Positions 30,198 through 39,125 are shown, counted from the first letter of the stretch. The stretch is 64,000 nt of DNA from Plebeiibacterium sediminum (GCF_026013605.1 NZ_JAPDPJ010000011.1:1-64000), one strand, 5' to 3'. Numbers and translations: made by a program. Notes: generated by a model from the sequence alone, not told the origin.

Positions 30198-30392
30198 TTA
30201 GTAAAGTTGATTATAAACCATGTCAAGAACTTTTTCAAACGAATAATCCATGCCAAAAACAATAGCTGCAATAATAGCAGAAGCTGCCATTACAACCAAA
30301 GCACTACTTTGCAACTCAGACCAAGTGGGCCAAGATGTTTTGTTCACTAACTCGTTTTGAACGTCTTTAAAATAATTTACTATTTTACTCAC
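30198..30392 (-). CDS. secE: Preprotein translocase subunit SecE
   Basis: This 64-residue SecE has one membrane segment (about 28-50) after the amphipathic helix with the conserved TSWPTWSEL. The start codon is GTG at 30390-30392; no in-frame ATG lies upstream. It stabilises SecY in the inner membrane. It stands between tRNA-Trp and nusG, the usual order. Confidence 0.93.
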   Translation of the reverse strand: MSKIVNYFKDVQNELVNKTSWPTWSELQSSALVVMAASAIIAAIVFGMDYSFEKVLDMVYNQLY

Positions 30393-30500
30393 AAGATCTC
30401 TCTTTAATGGTTATAAATACAAGAATCAATTCCTTAAAATTAATTCCTATTCACGAACTTGCCGGATAACAATCGCCTTACGATTTTTTACCCGGCTAAG

Positions 30501-30573
30501 CACGAGAGGAGAGACTCGAACTCCCGACACCTGGTTTTGGAGACCAGTGCTCTACCAACTGAACTACTCTCGT
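30501..30573 (-). tRNA. tRNA-Trp (CCA anticodon)
   Basis: The 73-nt cloverleaf has acceptor ACGAGAG/CTCTCGT, D-arm with GTTGGTAGAGC, anticodon stem CTGGT/ACCAG with loop CTCCAAA (anticodon CCA), T-arm GGGAG-TTCGAGT-CTCTC and discriminator G. The 3' CCA is not encoded. It lies between tuf and secE. Confidence 0.97.
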
Positions 30574-30579
30574 GTATAA

Positions 30580-30602
30580 GAAGGAAGGATAAACCTTCCT
30601 TC
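30580..30602 (-). other. Hairpin between tuf and tRNA-Trp
   Basis: GAAGGAAGG (30580-30588) pairs with CCTTCCTTC (30594-30602). There is no T-run after it on the minus strand, so it may guide processing of the tuf/tRNA transcript or act as a weak terminator. Confidence 0.5.
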
Positions 30603-30615
30603 TGCTTTATATTGA

Positions 30616-31803
30616 TTACTCAATAATTTCAGTTACCTGACCAGCACCTACAGTTCTACCACCCTCACGGATAGCGAAACGAAGACCTTGATCGATAGCA
30701 ACAGGGTAGATAAGCTCTACAGTGATAGTTACGTTATCACCAGGCATTACCATTTCTGTTCCTTCTTGTAATGTAATTTCACCTGTTACATCTAATGTAC
30801 GTAGGTAGAATTGAGGACGGTATTTATTGTGGAAAGGAGTGTGACGACCACCTTCTTCTTTCTTCAATACGTAAACCTCAGCTTTAAATTTAGTATGAGG
30901 AGTAATTAGACCAGGAGCTCCGATAACCATACCTCTTTTTACTTCGTTTTTGTCAATACCACGAAGTAATAAACCTACGTTATCACCAGCTTGTCCTTCG
31001 TCAAGAATCTTACGGAACATCTCAACTCCAGTACATACAGTCTTTTTACCAGCAGCACCTAAACCGATAATTTGCATTTCATCACCAGTGTGAATAATAC
31101 CAGTTTCAATACGACCTGTAGCAACAGTACCACGACCTGTAATAGAGAATACATCCTCGATAGGCATCAAGAAAGGCTTATCAACATCACGTGGAGGAAT
31201 TGGAATCCAAGTATCAACTGCATCCATAAGCTCCATGATTTTATCAACCCACTGAGGCTCACCATTCAATCCACCTAAAGCAGATCCTAGGATTACAGGA
31301 GTATTTTCACCATCAAATTCATAGAAATCTAATAGTTCACGAACTTCCATTTCAACAAGCTCTAAAAGCTCTTCATCGTCAACCATATCAACTTTGTTCA
31401 AGAAAACTACCAATCTTGGTACGTTTACCTGACGAGCTAATAGGATGTGCTCGCGAGTTTGAGGCATAGGACCATCAGTTGCAGCAACTACAATGATAGC
31501 TCCATCCATCTGCGCAGCACCAGTAACCATGTTCTTTACATAATCGGCGTGACCTGGACAGTCAACGTGTGCATAGTGACGATTTTCAGTTGCGTACTCT
31601 ACGTGAGCACTGTTAATTGTAATACCCCTTTCTTTCTCTTCAGGAGCGTTATCAATTTGATCAAAATCTCTCGCTTCTGAAAATCCTTTATCTGCTAATA
31701 CTTTTGTAATTGCAGCAGTTAAAGTTGTTTTACCGTGGTCAACGTGACCAATTGTACCGATGTTCACGTGAGGCTTTGACCTGTCATAATGTTCTTTAGC
31801 CAT
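30616..31803 (-). CDS. tuf: Elongation factor Tu
   Basis: This 395-residue EF-Tu is complete. It shows the P-loop GHVDHGKTT (about 19-27), the DCPGHADY switch, NKVDM for guanine binding, and domains 2 and 3. It brings aminoacyl-tRNA to the ribosome. It is flanked by tRNA genes on both sides within the Tyr-Gly-Thr-tuf-Trp array. Confidence 0.99.
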   Translation of the reverse strand: MAKEHYDRSKPHVNIGTIGHVDHGKTTLTAAITKVLADKGFSEARDFDQIDNAPEEKERGITINSAHVEYATENRHYAHVDCPGHADYVKNMVTGAAQMDGAIIVVAATDGPMPQTREHILLARQVNVPRLVVFLNKVDMVDDEELLELVEMEVRELLDFYEFDGENTPVILGSALGGLNGEPQWVDKIMELMDAVDTWIPIPPRDVDKPFLMPIEDVFSITGRGTVATGRIETGIIHTGDEMQIIGLGAAGKKTVCTGVEMFRKILDEGQAGDNVGLLLRGIDKNEVKRGMVIGAPGLITPHTKFKAEVYVLKKEEGGRHTPFHNKYRPQFYLRTLDVTGEITLQEGTEMVMPGDNVTITVELIYPVAIDQGLRFAIREGGRTVGAGQVTEIIE

Positions 31804-31866
31804 AACTCGAAATAATTAGACAATTAGATATTAACTTATATTTTTTTAACTTCCGAACCAGAATAG

Positions 31867-31938
<72 letters not shown>

Positions 31939-31945
31939 TGTTAAG

Positions 31946-32018
31946 AGCGGGAGACGGGATTCAAACCCGCGACCCTTAGCTTGGAAGGCTAATGCTCTAT
32001 CAGCTGAGCTACTCCCGC
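31946..32018 (-). tRNA. tRNA-Gly (TCC anticodon)
   Basis: The 73-nt cloverleaf has acceptor GCGGGAG/CTCCCGC, anticodon stem TTAGC/GCTAA with loop CTTCCAA (anticodon TCC) and discriminator T. The 3' CCA is not encoded. It lies only 7 bp from tRNA-Thr and follows a consensus -7 element at 32039-32046. Confidence 0.96.
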
Positions 32019-32038
32019 TTTTTTTTTGATTCGGGCTA

Positions 32039-32046
32039 CAAAGGTA
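32039..32046 (-). promoter_or_regulatory. -7 promoter element for tRNA-Gly/tRNA-Thr/tuf
   Basis: Read on the minus strand this is TACCTTTG, a perfect TAnnTTTG element. The -33 TTTG at normal spacing is not clear (a TTTG lies only 13 bp upstream). Transcription would begin about 12 nt before tRNA-Gly. Confidence 0.65.
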
Positions 32047-32110
32047 ATGAATTATCGTTCAAAATCCTTGATTTCCCGATGTTTATTTCAATATTTTAAT
32101 CTGGTTCTTG

Positions 32111-32193
32111 TGGGGAGAGCAGGATTCGAACCTACGAAGACGAAAGTCAGCGGAGTTACAGTCCGCCCCAGTTGGCCACTTTGGTATCTCCCC
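32111..32193 (-). tRNA. tRNA-Tyr (GTA anticodon)
   Basis: The 83-nt gene has the long variable arm of class II tRNAs, acceptor GGGGAGA with TCTCCCC, anticodon stem GCGGA/TCCGC with loop CTGTAAC (anticodon GTA), and discriminator A. The 3' CCA is not encoded. Confidence 0.96.
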
Positions 32194-32197
32194 AAAA

Positions 32198-32266
32198 ATT
32201 ACCTTTACTTTTAAAGGTTACTTTATTTCATTTAATAGGCTGATTACTTTTCAACAACCAGCCTAT
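32198..32266 (-). promoter_or_regulatory. Two stem-loops in the leader upstream of tRNA-Tyr
   Basis: The first hairpin pairs ATAGGCTG with CAGCCTAT (32235-32266, 16-nt loop). The second pairs ACCTTTA with TAAAGGT (32201-32218, loop AAAG) and is followed on the minus strand by AATTTTTGG. The second looks like a weak terminator placed just before the tRNA. They may end hpf transcripts or attenuate the tRNA transcript that starts at the promoter at 32316-32346. Confidence 0.6.
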
Positions 32267-32315
32267 CTTATGCTTTTATTTTAGTGTATTAAATTCACTT
32301 TCCTAAAACGGTGTG

Positions 32316-32346
32316 CAAATGTATAATATTTTTTTAATACAACAAA
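32316..32346 (-). promoter_or_regulatory. Consensus promoter upstream of tRNA-Tyr
   Basis: On the minus strand, TTTG (32343-32346), a 19-bp spacer and TACATTTG (32316-32323) match the phylum consensus exactly. The start site would be about 32309, roughly 115 nt before tRNA-Tyr. Confidence 0.82.
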
Positions 32347-32366
32347 AATATATCAGTTTTTTTAAA

Positions 32367-32666
32367 TTATTTTGCTTGTACCTTCTCCTTCTTCTTTATC
32401 AACTGCTTACGAAGTGCTTCACAAGAAAGATCTACAGACTCCTCAAATGTTTTTGACTGTTTCTTCGCAAACAACTCTGCTCCAGGTACATTCAAACTAA
32501 TCTCAGCAACCTTATTCTCCAATGTTTCCGACTTATCCAACTTAAGTATTACTTCAGCATCAATAATACCATCAAAAAACACATCTAACTTACTTACTTT
32601 TTGCTCGATAAAGCTTTGTAGATGATCGGCAGCATCAAACTTCACTGATTGAATTGTAATGTTCAT
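32367..32666 (-). CDS. hpf: Ribosome hibernation-promoting factor (short form)
   Basis: This 99-residue protein of the HPF/RaiA family binds the 30S decoding site and protects idle ribosomes. Conserved features are a start with ITIQSVKFDAADHL and the middle EVILKLDKSETLENKVAEI. It lacks the extra C-terminal domain of the long form. It lies 17 bp after xerC in the transcript rpsU-xerC-hpf. Confidence 0.92.
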   Translation of the reverse strand: MNITIQSVKFDAADHLQSFIEQKVSKLDVFFDGIIDAEVILKLDKSETLENKVAEISLNVPGAELFAKKQSKTFEESVDLSCEALRKQLIKKKEKVQAK

Positions 32667-32683
32667 ATTAAATCCTCCATTAT

Positions 32684-33568
32684 TTAAGACCGCGGATGGG
32701 CCTGATTATATATATCGGTTAATTTCTCAAAACTATTATGAGTATACACCTGAGTGGCATTTAAATTACTATGCCCCAATAATTCTTTTATTGCATTTAA
32801 ATCCGCGCCTGCATTCAACAACGAGGTTGCAAATGAATGACGCAATACGTGCGGACTTTTTTTATGCAAAGTAGTCACTAAAGTTAAATATTTATTTACT
32901 ACCCTGTATATTAATTTATGATATACTGCATCTCCTTTTTTAGTAAGAAAAAAAGACAATACATTCTCTTTTCCAAAAATAACATTTCTATAATTAATAT
33001 ACTCCTCCACCAAAGAAATTAATGAAGAATACATAGGAATAATCCGAACTTTATTATACTTACCTGTAACTCTGACCACACCTTGCTTTAAATCAAAATC
33101 ACGATCCTTCAGGGAGACCAGTTCCGACAAACGCATTCCTGAACCATAAAACAATTCAAGAATCATCTTATCTCGCTTCCCTTCATAATCATCAGCAAAA
33201 GGAATCTCATCTAACAAAAGATCCATTTCTGATTCACGAACAAATACAGGTAATTTTTTTGGCAATCTTGGAGTAGGAACTCCATCAACCGGATTGACTT
33301 CAACAATCCCCTCTCTCATCAGGAATTTGAAGTACGATTTTAGCGAAGTAACTTTTCGATTCACACTTTTGGGTGCCAACCCAGAATTCACCATATCTAC
33401 AATCCAATTACGAATATGCTTCCTGGTAATCAGCGCAATCGATTCTATCCCTTTTTCTTTCGAAAAAGCAATAAATTGTTCGAGATCGCAGCGATAAGAA
33501 ACCAGTGTATACTTTGAACTGCGCTTCTCGAACTCTAAATATTTTAAAAACGATTTTATTGAAATCAT
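32684..33568 (-). CDS. xerC: Tyrosine recombinase XerC
   Basis: This 294-residue tyrosine recombinase resolves chromosome dimers at dif. Its catalytic residues are all present: R146, K170, H240, R243, H266 and the nucleophile Y275. The N-terminal SAM-like DNA-binding domain covers about residues 1-90. The place between rpsU and hpf is the usual one in Bacteroidota, which argues for the housekeeping XerC/D role rather than a phage integrase. Confidence 0.92.
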   Translation of the reverse strand: MISIKSFLKYLEFEKRSSKYTLVSYRCDLEQFIAFSKEKGIESIALITRKHIRNWIVDMVNSGLAPKSVNRKVTSLKSYFKFLMREGIVEVNPVDGVPTPRLPKKLPVFVRESEMDLLLDEIPFADDYEGKRDKMILELFYGSGMRLSELVSLKDRDFDLKQGVVRVTGKYNKVRIIPMYSSLISLVEEYINYRNVIFGKENVLSFFLTKKGDAVYHKLIYRVVNKYLTLVTTLHKKSPHVLRHSFATSLLNAGADLNAIKELLGHSNLNATQVYTHNSFEKLTDIYNQAHPRS

Positions 33569-33640
33569 CCAAGACCTATTCTACTGTTTCTGTATAAACG
33601 AATATACTAAATTTTCCAGTATTTGGTCTCAATTATTTCT

Positions 33641-33832
33641 CTATTCCTCGTTTTGTTGCAATTTTTGTATATAAACTGCTTTTTTAACTTCCTCTCTTCT
33701 TACTACAGAAGGTTTTGTAAAGGCTTGACGTGAACGCAATTCTCTCATTGCACCAGTCTTTTCAAATTTTCTTTTGAATTTTTTTAACGCTCTTTCAATG
33801 TTTTCACCTTCTTTAATCGGAATAACAATCAT
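33641..33832 (-). CDS. rpsU: 30S ribosomal protein S21
   Basis: This 63-residue basic protein has the S21 signature (ENIERALKKFKRKFEK). It binds the 30S platform. In Bacteroidota S21 is linked to the low use of Shine-Dalgarno pairing. It has its own promoter about 100 nt upstream. Confidence 0.95.
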   Translation of the reverse strand: MIVIPIKEGENIERALKKFKRKFEKTGAMRELRSRQAFTKPSVVRREEVKKAVYIQKLQQNEE

Positions 33833-33939
33833 AATCTTCTCCTTTGATTTTATATTTTCGCTATATTTTTAATACTAACTCCCAAATAATCAAACGATTT
33901 CAACATCGACTGCTATCACCCCTCAATTATTTGCGGGTA

Positions 33940-33971
33940 CAAAGAAACTAAAGTTTATTCATTGCAGCAAA
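33940..33971 (-). promoter_or_regulatory. Promoter of rpsU-xerC-hpf
   Basis: On the minus strand, TTTG (33968-33971), a 20-bp spacer and TTTCTTTG (33940-33947) match the consensus with one mismatch in the -7 element. The 5' leader before rpsU would be about 100 nt. Confidence 0.7.
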
Positions 33972-34039
33972 TTTTTATATAATATTTTTTTGTAACAGAC
34001 TATAAAACACGCTAAAACACTAGTTTTTACACAAAAAAA

Positions 34040-35113
34040 TTATTGAATATTTAAATTCAAACTATCTGATTTCAAATACATTTTCATCTTATTCCACTCT
34101 TCATCTGAGATATTTTCAAACACTAACTCTTGATCCTCAAAAATATCAACACCTTTCCTCATTAGATTCTTTAATTCAACTGTTTGTTTGTAATTAAAAT
34201 AGGGATGCTTACACACCTCACTGATTTTAGTATTTATAAGGTCTATTTTATGAATCTGTTCAGCATCTACTGTAAAACTTGAGCATATTTTATTATACAG
34301 TTCTTCTGTAACACCATAAACCTCTTGTAATTGTTTAACCTCAGTATATCCGCCAAGTAAATTCCCATATTTTAATATGCGCTTTGACAATACTTCCCCA
34401 ATCCCTCTCACTTCCTTTAAAGCTGATGCATTCGCTGAATTTAATTCTATCTGTGAGTTAAAATTCTGCTTTTGATATTTTACTTTAGAATGTTGCCGGA
34501 GCCATAGAAGTAATTTCTCATCAGTAAATTCCTTTACTTTATAATTAGGTAAAGATTTAGCGATGTAATTTAAATGCAGCAATCCTATTATAGTATCTCT
34601 AATTTCATTTGATTCCACATTTGTATACCAAAAATCATCTGCAACTTTATTAAAGTTAATCCAAACAATATCATCTTCAATATCTTTTTGCTCCTGGCGA
34701 ATTTTAACCTCATCAAAGTGAATAAAAGCTTTATACTTATTGATAAAAACAGAATCCACCCCATATACTTTCTGTAAATCATTTATTGAACTCAATTGCC
34801 CAACTTTACTGCGATATCCTAGTAATGAATTGATTTGATAGGAAGAGAAACCTAACATCTTCATATCTAACTTAGATACTGTATTTGGATCAAAAAAGAA
34901 TAAGGAATCATGCCGAATTTCCTTTTCGCTTAATGATAGATTTATTTTATCTATCTGACTCAAAAATTGCTTTTGATCTTCTGAGATTTGAGGATTCAAG
35001 ACAAGAAAGGGCAGTATAATACGAACAACAATAACTATTGCAACAATAATCAGAAGAACAACAATACCCTTTTGCTCATTTCGGGAGTAGTAGAAAAAGT
35101 CTTTCCACATCAT
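34040..35113 (-). CDS. Membrane-anchored helix-hairpin-helix protein (ComEA-like)
   Basis: This 357-residue protein has one N-terminal membrane segment (about residues 17-38). It carries at least two helix-hairpin-helix units of ComEA type: one around SKLDMKMLGFSSYQ with the following YGVD, and one at IELNSANASALKEVRGIG with YGVTEELYNKI. Such motifs bind DNA backbone without sequence preference. It could take part in DNA uptake or simply be an envelope protein; the family in Bacteroidota is uncharacterised as far as I know. Confidence 0.75.
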   Translation of the reverse strand: MMWKDFFYYSRNEQKGIVVLLIIVAIVIVVRIILPFLVLNPQISEDQKQFLSQIDKINLSLSEKEIRHDSLFFFDPNTVSKLDMKMLGFSSYQINSLLGYRSKVGQLSSINDLQKVYGVDSVFINKYKAFIHFDEVKIRQEQKDIEDDIVWINFNKVADDFWYTNVESNEIRDTIIGLLHLNYIAKSLPNYKVKEFTDEKLLLWLRQHSKVKYQKQNFNSQIELNSANASALKEVRGIGEVLSKRILKYGNLLGGYTEVKQLQEVYGVTEELYNKICSSFTVDAEQIHKIDLINTKISEVCKHPYFNYKQTVELKNLMRKGVDIFEDQELVFENISDEEWNKMKMYLKSDSLNLNIQ

Positions 35114-35133
35114 TAATTAAGGTTTGGTTAATA

Positions 35134-35160
35134 GCAACTATTGCACGAATCAATAGTTGC
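35134..35160. promoter_or_regulatory. Perfect 10-bp inverted repeat
   Basis: GCAACTATTG (35134-35143) and CAATAGTTGC (35151-35160) are exact reverse complements around CACGAAT. It stands between the end of the NSS transporter gene and the start of the helix-hairpin-helix gene. No T-run follows, so it may be an operator-like palindrome or an RNA hairpin. Confidence 0.55.
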
Positions 35161-35183
35161 ATGTAAAGTAATATAACAATGAA

Positions 35184-36569
35184 CTACCCTAAGGTAGTTA
35201 AATATTTTTGTACCTGCTCATATATTCCATAAACAGAAACAATCATAATAGCAATTGGAGCAATATACTTTAACGAAAAGTAAATGGCATCAAAATACCA
35301 CAGGTTAATTTTGCCATGGTTAGACAACTCTGCTTTTGCTTTCTTATATCCATATTTCCATCCTATAAAAAGTGATATCAACGCCCCTCCAAATGGAAGA
35401 AAAATATTGGCCGCAAAGAAATCTAACGTATCAAAAAAGTTCATTCCCAGAAACACTTCTCCATCCATATCCCCGAGTGACAAAGAACAGAATATTCCTA
35501 CAAAGGAAATGGATACCGCAGCCAATACTACAGATACCCGACGACTAATTTTTAACTCTTCGGACAAAAATGCAACTACAACTTCTAAAATAGAAATTGA
35601 AGATGTTAATGCTGCAATAGTTAACAAGATAAAAAACATTACAGAAAAGATGCTACCTCCGGGCATCTGCATAAAAACATTTGGCAATGTTTTAAAAACC
35701 AAACCAGCACCGGCACCTGGTTTTAAATCAAAAGCAAAAACAGCAGGTAAAATTACCAATCCTGCCAAAATTGCGATAACAGTATCCGCAATGGTTACCT
35801 GCAGCGCAGTTTTACCCAGATTATTCTTTTTATCAATATATGAACCATAGGTAATTAGCGTACCCATACCTAAACTTAAAGAGAAAAAAGCATGACCTAA
35901 AGCATTCAAGACACCATCCCAAGTTAATTTCGAAAAGTCAGGATTCAGGAAAAACTCAATTCCTTTCATTGCACCAGGCAACGTGACGGAGCGAAAAACC
36001 AAAATAACTAAAAGCACCACCAACAAAGGCATTAATACTTTTGAATATCTTTCAATTCCTTTTTGAATACCCATTAAAACAATTACAGCAGTTAAAACCA
36101 TAAAAGCAAGTTGCCATAAAACTGGATTAAGAGATTGCGAACTAAAATGATTGAAGTATGCAGATATTTCCTGCGGTGTTTTTCCCACAAATGTTCCTTT
36201 TACGGATTCTGCCACATAATCCATAGCCCAGCCAGCAACCACGCCATAAAATGATAAAATCAGGTATGCCGCACCAACTCCTAAAAAACCGGTTACAAAC
36301 CACACCGACTTTGGTGCTAATTTACGAAAGGCACCAAACGCATTTCGTTTTGCTTTACGGCCTATTACAAACTCCGACATCATAACAGGCAGTCCAATTG
36401 CCAAAATAAAAGCAAGATAAACGAATAAAAAAGCAGCTCCTCCATATTGACCGGTGATATAAGGGAACTTCCAGATATTACCTAATCCTACAGCAGAACC
36501 TGCAGCTGCAGCTATTACACCAAATTTACTACTAAAACCAGTTCGTTTATTTTCTTTTAATTCTGACAT
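35184..36569 (-). CDS. Sodium-dependent NSS-family transporter (LeuT fold)
   Basis: This 461-residue transporter of the neurotransmitter:sodium symporter family has about 11 membrane segments. TM1 has the unwound motif AVGLGNIWKFPY and TM6 has FFSLSLGMG, both of which line the substrate and sodium sites. Bacterial members import amino acids such as leucine, tryptophan or tyrosine, but the substrate cannot be read from sequence. It is monocistronic, upstream of the helix-hairpin-helix gene. Confidence 0.92.
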   Translation of the reverse strand: MSELKENKRTGFSSKFGVIAAAAGSAVGLGNIWKFPYITGQYGGAAFLFVYLAFILAIGLPVMMSEFVIGRKAKRNAFGAFRKLAPKSVWFVTGFLGVGAAYLILSFYGVVAGWAMDYVAESVKGTFVGKTPQEISAYFNHFSSQSLNPVLWQLAFMVLTAVIVLMGIQKGIERYSKVLMPLLVVLLVILVFRSVTLPGAMKGIEFFLNPDFSKLTWDGVLNALGHAFFSLSLGMGTLITYGSYIDKKNNLGKTALQVTIADTVIAILAGLVILPAVFAFDLKPGAGAGLVFKTLPNVFMQMPGGSIFSVMFFILLTIAALTSSISILEVVVAFLSEELKISRRVSVVLAAVSISFVGIFCSLSLGDMDGEVFLGMNFFDTLDFFAANIFLPFGGALISLFIGWKYGYKKAKAELSNHGKINLWYFDAIYFSLKYIAPIAIMIVSVYGIYEQVQKYLTTLG

Positions 36570-36617
36570 TTGATAATCATTATTGTTTTAAAGCAGCTAA
36601 AAAACAAAAAAAACACC

Positions 36618-36653
36618 TAAAAAAAAAGCCCCTGTCTATTCAACAAGGGGCTT
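36618..36653 (-). terminator. Terminator of the minus-strand aldolase gene
   Basis: GCCCCT (36628-36633) pairs with AGGGGC (36646-36651), extended by A/T pairs, and is followed on the minus strand by a run of nine T residues. It lies 20 bp past the aldolase stop codon. Confidence 0.85.
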
Positions 36654-36675
36654 AAATACAATTTTTTAATGTCTA

Positions 36676-37752
36676 TTATAAAACATCTACACAATTAAGA
36701 TCATTAAAAGCCACTTTTAATCTTTCGATTAAAGTTTCCTGACCTTTTCTTAACCATACACGAGGATCATAATATTTTTTATTTGGCTTATCATCTCCTT
36801 CAGGGTTACCAATCTGTCCTTGAAGATACTCACGATTAGCAGCCTCATACTTACGAATTCCATCCCAAGTAGCCCATTGTGTATCTGTATCAATATTCAT
36901 TTTGATAACACCATAGCTAATAGCTTCTCTGATTTCTTCTAAAGTAGAACCAGAACCTCCGTGGAACACAAAGTTTACAGGATTACTTCCTAAACCATGT
37001 TTTTCTTCGATATACTTTTGTGAATTATCAAGAATTTTTGGTGTTAACACCACGTTACCTGGCTTGTATACTCCGTGAACGTTACCAAATGAAGCAGCAA
37101 TAGTAAAGTTTTTACCTACCGAGCTTAATACTTCATAAGCCTGATTTACTTCTTCTGGTTGAGTATATAAAAGTGCATTATCAACATCAGAGTTATCAAC
37201 ACCATCTTCTTCACCTCCAGTAATTCCAAGTTCAATCTCGATAGTCATACCAATTTTATTCATTCTCTCGAAATATTGCTTACATGTAGCAAGGTTTTCA
37301 TCAAGAGGCTCTTCTGAAAGGTCTAACATATGAGAACTAAACAAAGGCTTTCCTGTTTCAGCAAAATTCTTTTCACCAGCTTCAATTAATCCATCAATCC
37401 AAGGTAATAATTTTTTAGCAGCATGGTCTGTATGAAGAATTACAGGAACACCATACGCTTCTGCTAAAAGGTGTACATGCTTTGCAGCTGAAATAGCACC
37501 AAGGATTTGTCCTTCCTGACCAGATAAACCAACACCTTTTCCAGCGTAAAAAGCAGCTCCTCCGTTTGACAACTGAATAATAACTGGTGAGTTAACTACT
37601 TTTGCAGCCTCTAAAACACCGTTAATAGAATCTGTTCCTACTACATTTACTGCAGGAATTGCAAAACCATTATCTTTTGCAACTTGAAATAATTTAGCAA
37701 CATCGTCGCCTGTAACTACTCCGGGTTTAATTACGTCTAGTACTTTTCCCAT
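36676..37752 (-). CDS. fbaA: Class II fructose-bisphosphate aldolase, FbaA type
   Basis: This 358-residue zinc aldolase cleaves fructose 1,6-bisphosphate in glycolysis. The metal/catalytic HTDHAAKK motif and FHGGSGS are visible. I chose the ATG at 37752 (MGKVLDVIKPG): the frame extends to a TTG at 37788, but that overlaps the -7 promoter element at 37786-37793. A second, shorter class II aldolase lies divergently at 38070-39065. Confidence 0.94.
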   Translation of the reverse strand: MGKVLDVIKPGVVTGDDVAKLFQVAKDNGFAIPAVNVVGTDSINGVLEAAKVVNSPVIIQLSNGGAAFYAGKGVGLSGQEGQILGAISAAKHVHLLAEAYGVPVILHTDHAAKKLLPWIDGLIEAGEKNFAETGKPLFSSHMLDLSEEPLDENLATCKQYFERMNKIGMTIEIELGITGGEEDGVDNSDVDNALLYTQPEEVNQAYEVLSSVGKNFTIAASFGNVHGVYKPGNVVLTPKILDNSQKYIEEKHGLGSNPVNFVFHGGSGSTLEEIREAISYGVIKMNIDTDTQWATWDGIRKYEAANREYLQGQIGNPEGDDKPNKKYYDPRVWLRKGQETLIERLKVAFNDLNCVDVL

Positions 37753-37785
37753 GATTTTATTTGTAATTTTTGAATTTATAATTTC

Positions 37786-37793
37786 CAAAGTTA
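37786..37793 (-). promoter_or_regulatory. -7 promoter element of fbaA
   Basis: The minus strand reads TAACTTTG, a perfect TAnnTTTG. The nearest TTTG upstream is 25 bp away, longer than usual. Its position fixes the fbaA start at 37752. Confidence 0.65.
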
Positions 37794-37918
37794 ATATATA
37801 TTATAACGACATCCTTAACAAAAAGAGAAATATAATTGTTCAACCGCCGTAACAAACTATGTTCTAATTTAGAATCACAACAAATTTCATAACAATAGAA
37901 GCGAACTAATTATAATAA

Positions 37919-37949
37919 TTGGATAACAATACAGGAATATCTATTTTTG
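37919..37949 (+). promoter_or_regulatory. Promoter of the plus-strand aldolase gene
   Basis: TTGG (37919-37922), a 19-bp spacer and TATTTTTG (37942-37949) fit the consensus with one mismatch in the -33 element. The leader to the ATG at 38070 would be about 115 nt. Confidence 0.6.
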
Positions 37950-38069
37950 CGCTCTCAAATTTCACTCTAGCAGATACCGATATATTATTGCCTCTTTTGC
38001 GACACATTAGAGATTTAGTATGCACAAAATTATAAACAAACATAATTTAATCAATAAATTAATAATCAA

Positions 38070-39065
38070 ATGGCAGTTAATTACAAAGAGCTAGGCTTAT
38101 CGAACACAACTGAGATGTTCAAAAAAGCTGTAGAAGGCGGGTATGCTATTCCAGCATACAACTTTAACAATCTTGAGCAAATGCAAGCAATTATCCAGGC
38201 TTGTGTTGAAACTAAATCTCCAGTTATTCTTCAAGTATCTGCAGGAGCAAGAAAATATGCTAATGCAACTTTATTGAGAAACATGGCTAAGGGTGCTGTT
38301 GAGTATGCTGAAGAGTTAGGTTATAAAATTCCTGTTGTTCTTCACTTAGATCACGGTGATACTTTTGAACTATGTAAAGATTGTATCGACAACGGATTCT
38401 CTTCAGTAATGATTGATGGTTCTCACCACTCATACGAAGAAAACGTTGAACTTACTAAAAAAGTAGTTGAATATGCTCACGCTCACGGTGTGACTGTTGA
38501 AGGCGAGCTTGGTGTTTTAGCTGGTGTTGAAGACGATGTTGTTGCTGAAGAATCAACTTATACAAGACCAGAAGAGGTTGAAGACTTCGTAAAAAGAACT
38601 GGTGTTGACTCATTAGCTATTTCAATTGGTACTTCTCACGGAGCTCACAAATTTACTCCAGAGCAATGTACTACAAATGAAGAAGGACTTTTAGTTCCTC
38701 CTCCATTGAAATTTGAGATCCTTGAAGAAATTGAAAAAAGAATCCCTGGATTCCCTATCGTACTTCACGGATCTTCTTCTGTGCCACAAGAGCACGTTGC
38801 TACAATTAACAAATTTGGTGGTGCAATGAAAGCTGCTGTAGGTATCCCAGAAGAGCAATTACGTAAAGCTGCTAAATCAGCTGTATGTAAAATCAACATT
38901 GACTCTGATGGTCGTTTAGCTATGACTGCTGCTGTACGTCAGGTAATGGCTGAAAATCCATCTGAATTTGATCCTAGAAAATACTTAGGACCAGCTCGTG
39001 ATTTATTAAAAGAGCTTTATATGCACAAAAACATCAATGTATTAGGTTCTGCTGAACAAGCTTAA
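38070..39065 (+). CDS. fba: Class II fructose-bisphosphate (or tagatose) aldolase, short type
   Basis: This 331-residue class II aldolase is of the shorter subclass that includes KbaY/GatY tagatose-bisphosphate aldolases and the main glycolytic aldolase of many Bacteroidota. It has HLDHGDT (metal/catalytic), GELGVLAG, HGAHK and LHGSSSVP. Sequence does not settle whether fructose or tagatose bisphosphate is preferred. It has its own promoter and a strong terminator. Confidence 0.92.
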   Translation: MAVNYKELGLSNTTEMFKKAVEGGYAIPAYNFNNLEQMQAIIQACVETKSPVILQVSAGARKYANATLLRNMAKGAVEYAEELGYKIPVVLHLDHGDTFELCKDCIDNGFSSVMIDGSHHSYEENVELTKKVVEYAHAHGVTVEGELGVLAGVEDDVVAEESTYTRPEEVEDFVKRTGVDSLAISIGTSHGAHKFTPEQCTTNEEGLLVPPPLKFEILEEIEKRIPGFPIVLHGSSSVPQEHVATINKFGGAMKAAVGIPEEQLRKAAKSAVCKINIDSDGRLAMTAAVRQVMAENPSEFDPRKYLGPARDLLKELYMHKNINVLGSAEQA

Positions 39066-39087
39066 TTTACACATTGAGATAAAATAC

Positions 39088-39125
39088 AAAAGCTGACTGA
39101 AAATATTTTCGGTCAGCTTTTTTTT
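39088..39125 (+). terminator. Terminator of the plus-strand aldolase gene
   Basis: A near-perfect stem AAAGCTGAC...GTCAGCTTT is extended through GAAAAT/ATTTTC and followed by a run of eight or more T residues on the plus strand. Confidence 0.92.

Noticed and set aside
32684-33568. Tyrosine recombinase as a sign of an integrated element near the tRNA genes
   Set aside because: Its position between rpsU and hpf and full Xer motif set fit the housekeeping XerC; no attachment-site duplication of a tRNA end was seen.
37753-37788. Longer start for fbaA beginning at a TTG codon
   Set aside because: It overlaps a perfect -7 promoter element, and MGKVLDVIKPG is the usual start of the family.
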